A DNA stretch of 64,000 bases from Acidobacteriota bacterium (GTDB taxonomy: Bacteria; Acidobacteriota; Blastocatellia; Pyrinomonadales; Pyrinomonadaceae), in NCBI GenBank assembly GCA_003223025.1, contig QHXR01000016.1, forward strand, positions 206,910 through 270,909. The letters run 5' to 3'. Each line of letters starts with the position of its first letter. Position 1 is the first letter of the stretch. Below the pieces are notes generated by a model, which was not told the origin of the DNA, did not search any database, and worked only from the letters and a program-made list of their open reading frames with translations. The position numbers were made by a program, and so were the translations under genes. Positions 60,816-64,000 of this stretch are shown piece by piece.

Positions 60816-63800
60816 TCATTGTGGATGCGGCACACTATTGTATGAACACGCGTCGTTCATTCGAGGATGCCACATTCCCGACCAGAACGTCACGTATTTT
60901 CTTAATGCCATACTATCCCTCCCGTCGGGAGGAGTCGTTGGAAAATCCGGTAGCGGAAGTTGCTTCCATCTCGCGTATGCACGGTACATTTCCATGTCCT
61001 CATTTCCGTCTCCTGCCTTATGAAAGGCTTCGCCGACAGCTGTTCGGGCGACCTTGAGTTCTTGGTCACGCTCAAAACGCTTTTTAGCCTGAGCCGAAAA
61101 AAATACTGAATCTCCAGCTTTGAGAGGTGCGTCCAATTCAATAGACGTCGTGTCACTATCCAGCGAGCCTCCTGTTGCTTGGTTTTGGATTGCGTTCTTG
61201 GTATACCACATTCCCCCCTTAGCATGAACTTTTCTCAGCACCTCTAGAAGGTTGCTAGTTCTCTGCCGAACGTTGTTGGCCTCCAGGGCCGCTGACACAT
61301 TCTTAATGAAATCCAAGCACGCCGGATTGTACATAAAAATCAACCCCGCATCCGCAATCAACTTCTCGAATGCCTCGTTATCCAGCCGCATCTTTATTTC
61401 GTCAGATCCAGTACTTGCGTCGTAGAAGTCTGGAACTGTCAACGGCGGTTCATATTCATCTTCCTTATTAACGGTCCCTCTCTTGCAAACCCACTTGCCG
61501 CCGATCTTTTTCCACTCACCATCACAGTCTTCTGTATTCGGAGGCTCATCGTCGTCGGCCATCGCTCCACTCAGATTGCAGTCCAATGTCACAGCTGCCT
61601 TCGATTGACACGATTTGTCATCCCCAAAGTAAGGATAACCCAAGGGGATATAACCGGGCTCTGCCTCGAAGGAGGAGCCGTAGTTTACTTTCACTGCTCT
61701 TTGTAGCGGATCGAGCTCGGCGGATTCTTCCCAGGTCCAGTTGCCGTTGTACATGCTGGGGAAGTAACTTTGGCCGCCCGCGTCAGTGTGTTCCCATCGA
61801 ACTTCGGGTGCGCTGAATGTCGAAGAGTACCTAGTGATCTGTTGAACTGCTATGACCGAGCCCGACAGATCGTGAACGTAAGTTTTTTCCTTCGCGCCGT
61901 TGAGACTGGTTTCGGTGAGGACCTTCCCGAGTACGCTCGAGTAGATGTAATAGCCCATGACTGTGTTTCCTTCACCCGCCGCCTGGGACAAGAAGACAAG
62001 CCGCTGTTCGCCGTCCGTCTTCCGAGTCGAACTGTGATGTGCATCCTGTGATGTACTCATCAGCGATCCGGCAGCGTTATAAGTGTAAGTCTGAGTCGTG
62101 CTCTCTTCTTTGTAGTCGTCCGAATAAAGAACGCTCCCCGCCGCATCGTAGTCCCAGCCCGACACCTTGTTCGTCGCCGCGGTCCATGTCAGATTTTCGT
62201 AATCCTCGACTTTCGATCCAAACCAAACTTGACCGCTCCGCTGCGTATTATTGTTGAAGGAATCGTAACTATAATCCAGATCATATGGGACCTTGTCCTC
62301 GGTCCCCGGTTCCTTGCCTCTTGCCGCTTCTCCCGTCCGTGCCTTTTTCAGTCGTCCTGCAAAGTCATATTCGAAACTTCGTTCCCAGTCGTCTACGTGC
62401 ACCCTGTTCACGCTCCCTTCCGTCGAGTGGGCCATCTTTCCATCGCTGAGATACTCATACGTTTTGTCGAAGATGTTCGTCGTGCTGTTTGCCACCACGT
62501 GTGAGATTGGACGCAAGGCATCATCAAACGTCTCGGTCATGGTCAGACCGTTCGAGTACTCGACATGTTTTTGCGCGCCCCATGCCCGATAGTTAGCATC
62601 ATCGACGTATTCAGTCACAAAAACGCCGCTGCTCCCATACGCATTCCACGCGCTGCCGGTCACCGTTTTCATTCTCCCGATCTTGTCCACTGTATAATCG
62701 ATCTCCTGCCCGAACGGGTCAGTCACATTTTTGACTCCGCCAGTTAAGAAATAGTTGTAACCGATCGTGTAAGCACCGGAGCCGCCGCCCGGTGACGCGG
62801 TCAGGTTGAATGAGGTTGGAAATGTCTTTGTCTCGGACTTAAGTCGCGAAAGTTCGTCGTAGGTATATGTGGTAGTTCCAGTGCCGCCGGTACCTTCGGC
62901 CATCTGAGTCCTGTTTCCTGATGAATCGTAGGCGAAAGCGACAGAGGCAGGAACCTCGATACCAGATCCTGTCGGAACGGAGTAAGCAATATTCGTCAGT
63001 ACATTTCTATATTCTATGCTTCCGGAATTGTCGGCATGTCCATACTGAAATGACTTGATAGCACCGCGTGCATCAGTCTCCGTTGCGATGGTGTCGTCCG
63101 TGTTGTAAGAGTATTGAGTGTACGCTGTCGAGCCGCTCTCGATCGGCAGATGTTTTCTGTAGACGCGGCCATGTCCATCATAGCTTAGCGTCGTTTCCTG
63201 GTATGTCGTGCTTGAATCCGAACCCGCGTACTGACGTATCAGCGTGGCCTGATCCCGACCGTTGAATGTGGACTTCGTCGTGCTATAGACCGAGCCGCCG
63301 TCGAGATCCCAAACTTCCGTCTTGAAGGTGCGGCCGAGAACATCTTCGTATGCTTTCTGCCAGCGACGCTTTGTTGTCTGAGGATTACCCGCAGCATCGA
63401 TAGCTGATGTCACCGGTCCTTTCACCGTCGTCACCTGTCCGCCTGCGCAGCCGCAGCCTGCATACTCGACCAGGGTGTCTTTGCCATCGCTTCCGTTTGA
63501 GTCGGAGGGAATGGTTCGCGTGACACGGCCTTTCCAATCGAATTCTTTCGTATTCCATAGCCAGCCAGCCCCGCCGCGGTAATCGTCGCCTGCCGGGTTC
63601 CACGAAGAGTCGATCTCAGTCGGTACGCTCTCGCGCTTGGCGCGTCCGAGAATGTCGTATTCGACAAGCTTGCCTGTGTATCCGCCTGTGCTGTTCGGAT
63701 TCTCGGTTCGACTCATTCGGACGCGTCCGGCTCCGTCGAAAAGTGTCTCGGTCGGAACCTCGTCGCTGCTATTTATGGACGAGTCGTTGTTCGCATCGAC

Positions 63801-64000
63801 GATGGTTGTATAACTACTGAGCGCCGTTCCCGTGTTTGAATAGCTGTATCGAGTATAAGCACCCGTATTTTCGATTTTTTCTTTTACTACGCGACCGATC
63901 GAATCGTCATACGTTCGTGACGTTGTCTTGCCATTTGTATTTCCACTTCCCGAAGGAGTCGGGCTCCTTGCCCAAACATTTGCACCGTTGTCGAAGCGAT
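60816..64000 (-). CDS. RHS/YD-repeat protein (5' end beyond the window)
   Basis: About 1060 residues are visible; the frame stays open to base 64000 (FDGAGRVRMSRTENPNSTGG crosses the first internal Met). Dozens of YD repeats (for example YDELSRLKSETKTF, YDFAGRLKKA, YNAAGSLMST) form a large beta cage. The last 280 residues (from about PGYIPLGYPYFGDDKSCQSK) are different, with Cys-rich and charged parts (DDDEPPNTEDCDGEWKKIGG), then a helical end. This is the place where RHS proteins carry a toxin or effector domain; its type is not recognised and the usual DPxG core is not seen. A small secreted protein gene follows at once. Confidence 0.88.
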   Translation of the reverse strand, partial: RFDNGANVWARSPTPSGSGNTNGKTTSRTYDDSIGRVVKEKIENTGAYTRYSYSNTGTALSSYTTIVDANNDSSINSSDEVPTETLFDGAGRVRMSRTENPNSTGGYTGKLVEYDILGRAKRESVPTEIDSSWNPAGDDYRGGAGWLWNTKEFDWKGRVTRTIPSDSNGSDGKDTLVEYAGCGCAGGQVTTVKGPVTSAIDAAGNPQTTKRRWQKAYEDVLGRTFKTEVWDLDGGSVYSTTKSTFNGRDQATLIRQYAGSDSSTTYQETTLSYDGHGRVYRKHLPIESGSTAYTQYSYNTDDTIATETDARGAIKSFQYGHADNSGSIEYRNVLTNIAYSVPTGSGIEVPASVAFAYDSSGNRTQMAEGTGGTGTTTYTYDELSRLKSETKTFPTSFNLTASPGGGSGAYTIGYNYFLTGGVKNVTDPFGQEIDYTVDKIGRMKTVTGSAWNAYGSSGVFVTEYVDDANYRAWGAQKHVEYSNGLTMTETFDDALRPISHVVANSTTNIFDKTYEYLSDGKMAHSTEGSVNRVHVDDWERSFEYDFAGRLKKARTGEAARGKEPGTEDKVPYDLDYSYDSFNNNTQRSGQVWFGSKVEDYENLTWTAATNKVSGWDYDAAGSVLYSDDYKEESTTQTYTYNAAGSLMSTSQDAHHSSTRKTDGEQRLVFLSQAAGEGNTVMGYYIYSSVLGKVLTETSLNGAKEKTYVHDLSGSVIAVQQITRYSSTFSAPEVRWEHTDAGGQSYFPSMYNGNWTWEESAELDPLQRAVKVNYGSSFEAEPGYIPLGYPYFGDDKSCQSKAAVTLDCNLSGAMADDDEPPNTEDCDGEWKKIGGKWVCKRGTVNKEDEYEPPLTVPDFYDASTGSDEIKMRLDNEAFEKLIADAGLIFMYNPACLDFIKNVSAALEANNVRQRTSNLLEVLRKVHAKGGMWYTKNAIQNQATGGSLDSDTTSIELDAPLKAGDSVFFSAQAKKRFERDQELKVARTAVGEAFHKAGDGNEDMEMYRAYARWKQLPLPDFPTTPPDGRDSMALRKYVTFWSGMWHPRMNDACSYNSVPHPQ

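Overview
The window looks like a chromosomal contig of an Acidobacteriota bacterium, probably class Blastocatellia. The pointers are a VWFA-related protein of the Acidobacterial type (12007-12954), gamma-glutamyltransferase, aconitase A and lytic transglycosylase genes in a moderate-GC background, and many small zinc-ribbon membrane proteins. The taxonomic call is inference. No rRNA is present.

Region 1 (1-24.5 kb) is core genome. The 3' end of thrS leads into infC-rpmI-rplT, with a terminator. Threonine catabolism (tdh, kbl) sits convergently. Then come pheS, a small zinc-ribbon protein, a TMTC-like multi-spanning TPR protein, pheT, a ZapB-like coiled coil and zapA, followed by a possible structured RNA. 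Next are a VWA protein, a LITAF-like protein, a Gfo/Idh/MocA oxidoreductase with a sugar-phosphate isomerase, an Slt-type transglycosylase, threonine dehydratase, an SPFH protein with glutathione peroxidase, thpR, and a tightly packed run mltG-HAD-cyclophilin-dtd-cyclophilin lipoprotein.

Region 2 (24.5-36.8 kb) is accessory. A 9.9-kb integrative element occupies the 3' half of a tRNA-Arg(CCG) gene. It has 43-bp perfect att repeats, a tyrosine integrase, an excisionase-like HTH gene, a gene II/X-like replication initiator next to four 12-bp tandem repeats, a HEPN-motif protein and a row of short secreted or membrane proteins of unknown function. Beyond attR lies a second block: an unrecognised three-gene membrane operon that ends at a degenerate third copy of the tRNA 3' end. 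The locus therefore seems to have taken insertions more than once.

Region 3 (36.8-57.7 kb) returns to chromosomal genes: a gingipain-type C25 peptidase, acnA, ybjQ, a CrtC/AttH-like lipocalin, a pair of zinc-ribbon paralogues, ggt, an NRAMP-like transporter, an MscS channel with a cyclic-nucleotide domain, a degenerate ferredoxin, a Fur-family regulator, a DUF2520 protein and a large orphan P-loop ATPase resembling the BREX PglY/DUF6079 type.

Region 4 (57.7-64 kb) holds an M48 metalloprotease, a fragment resembling the end of a phage tape-measure protein, and the 3' part of an RHS/YD-repeat gene that runs off the right edge, with a small secreted protein directly behind it.

Palindromic intergenic elements of several sequence families are scattered throughout. 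At least two of them provide the last codons and/or the stop region of the neighbouring gene. The most unusual single sites are an ATC start codon in infC, and a compact PheT that lacks both its tRNA-binding domain and about 30 residues of the B3/B4 domain.
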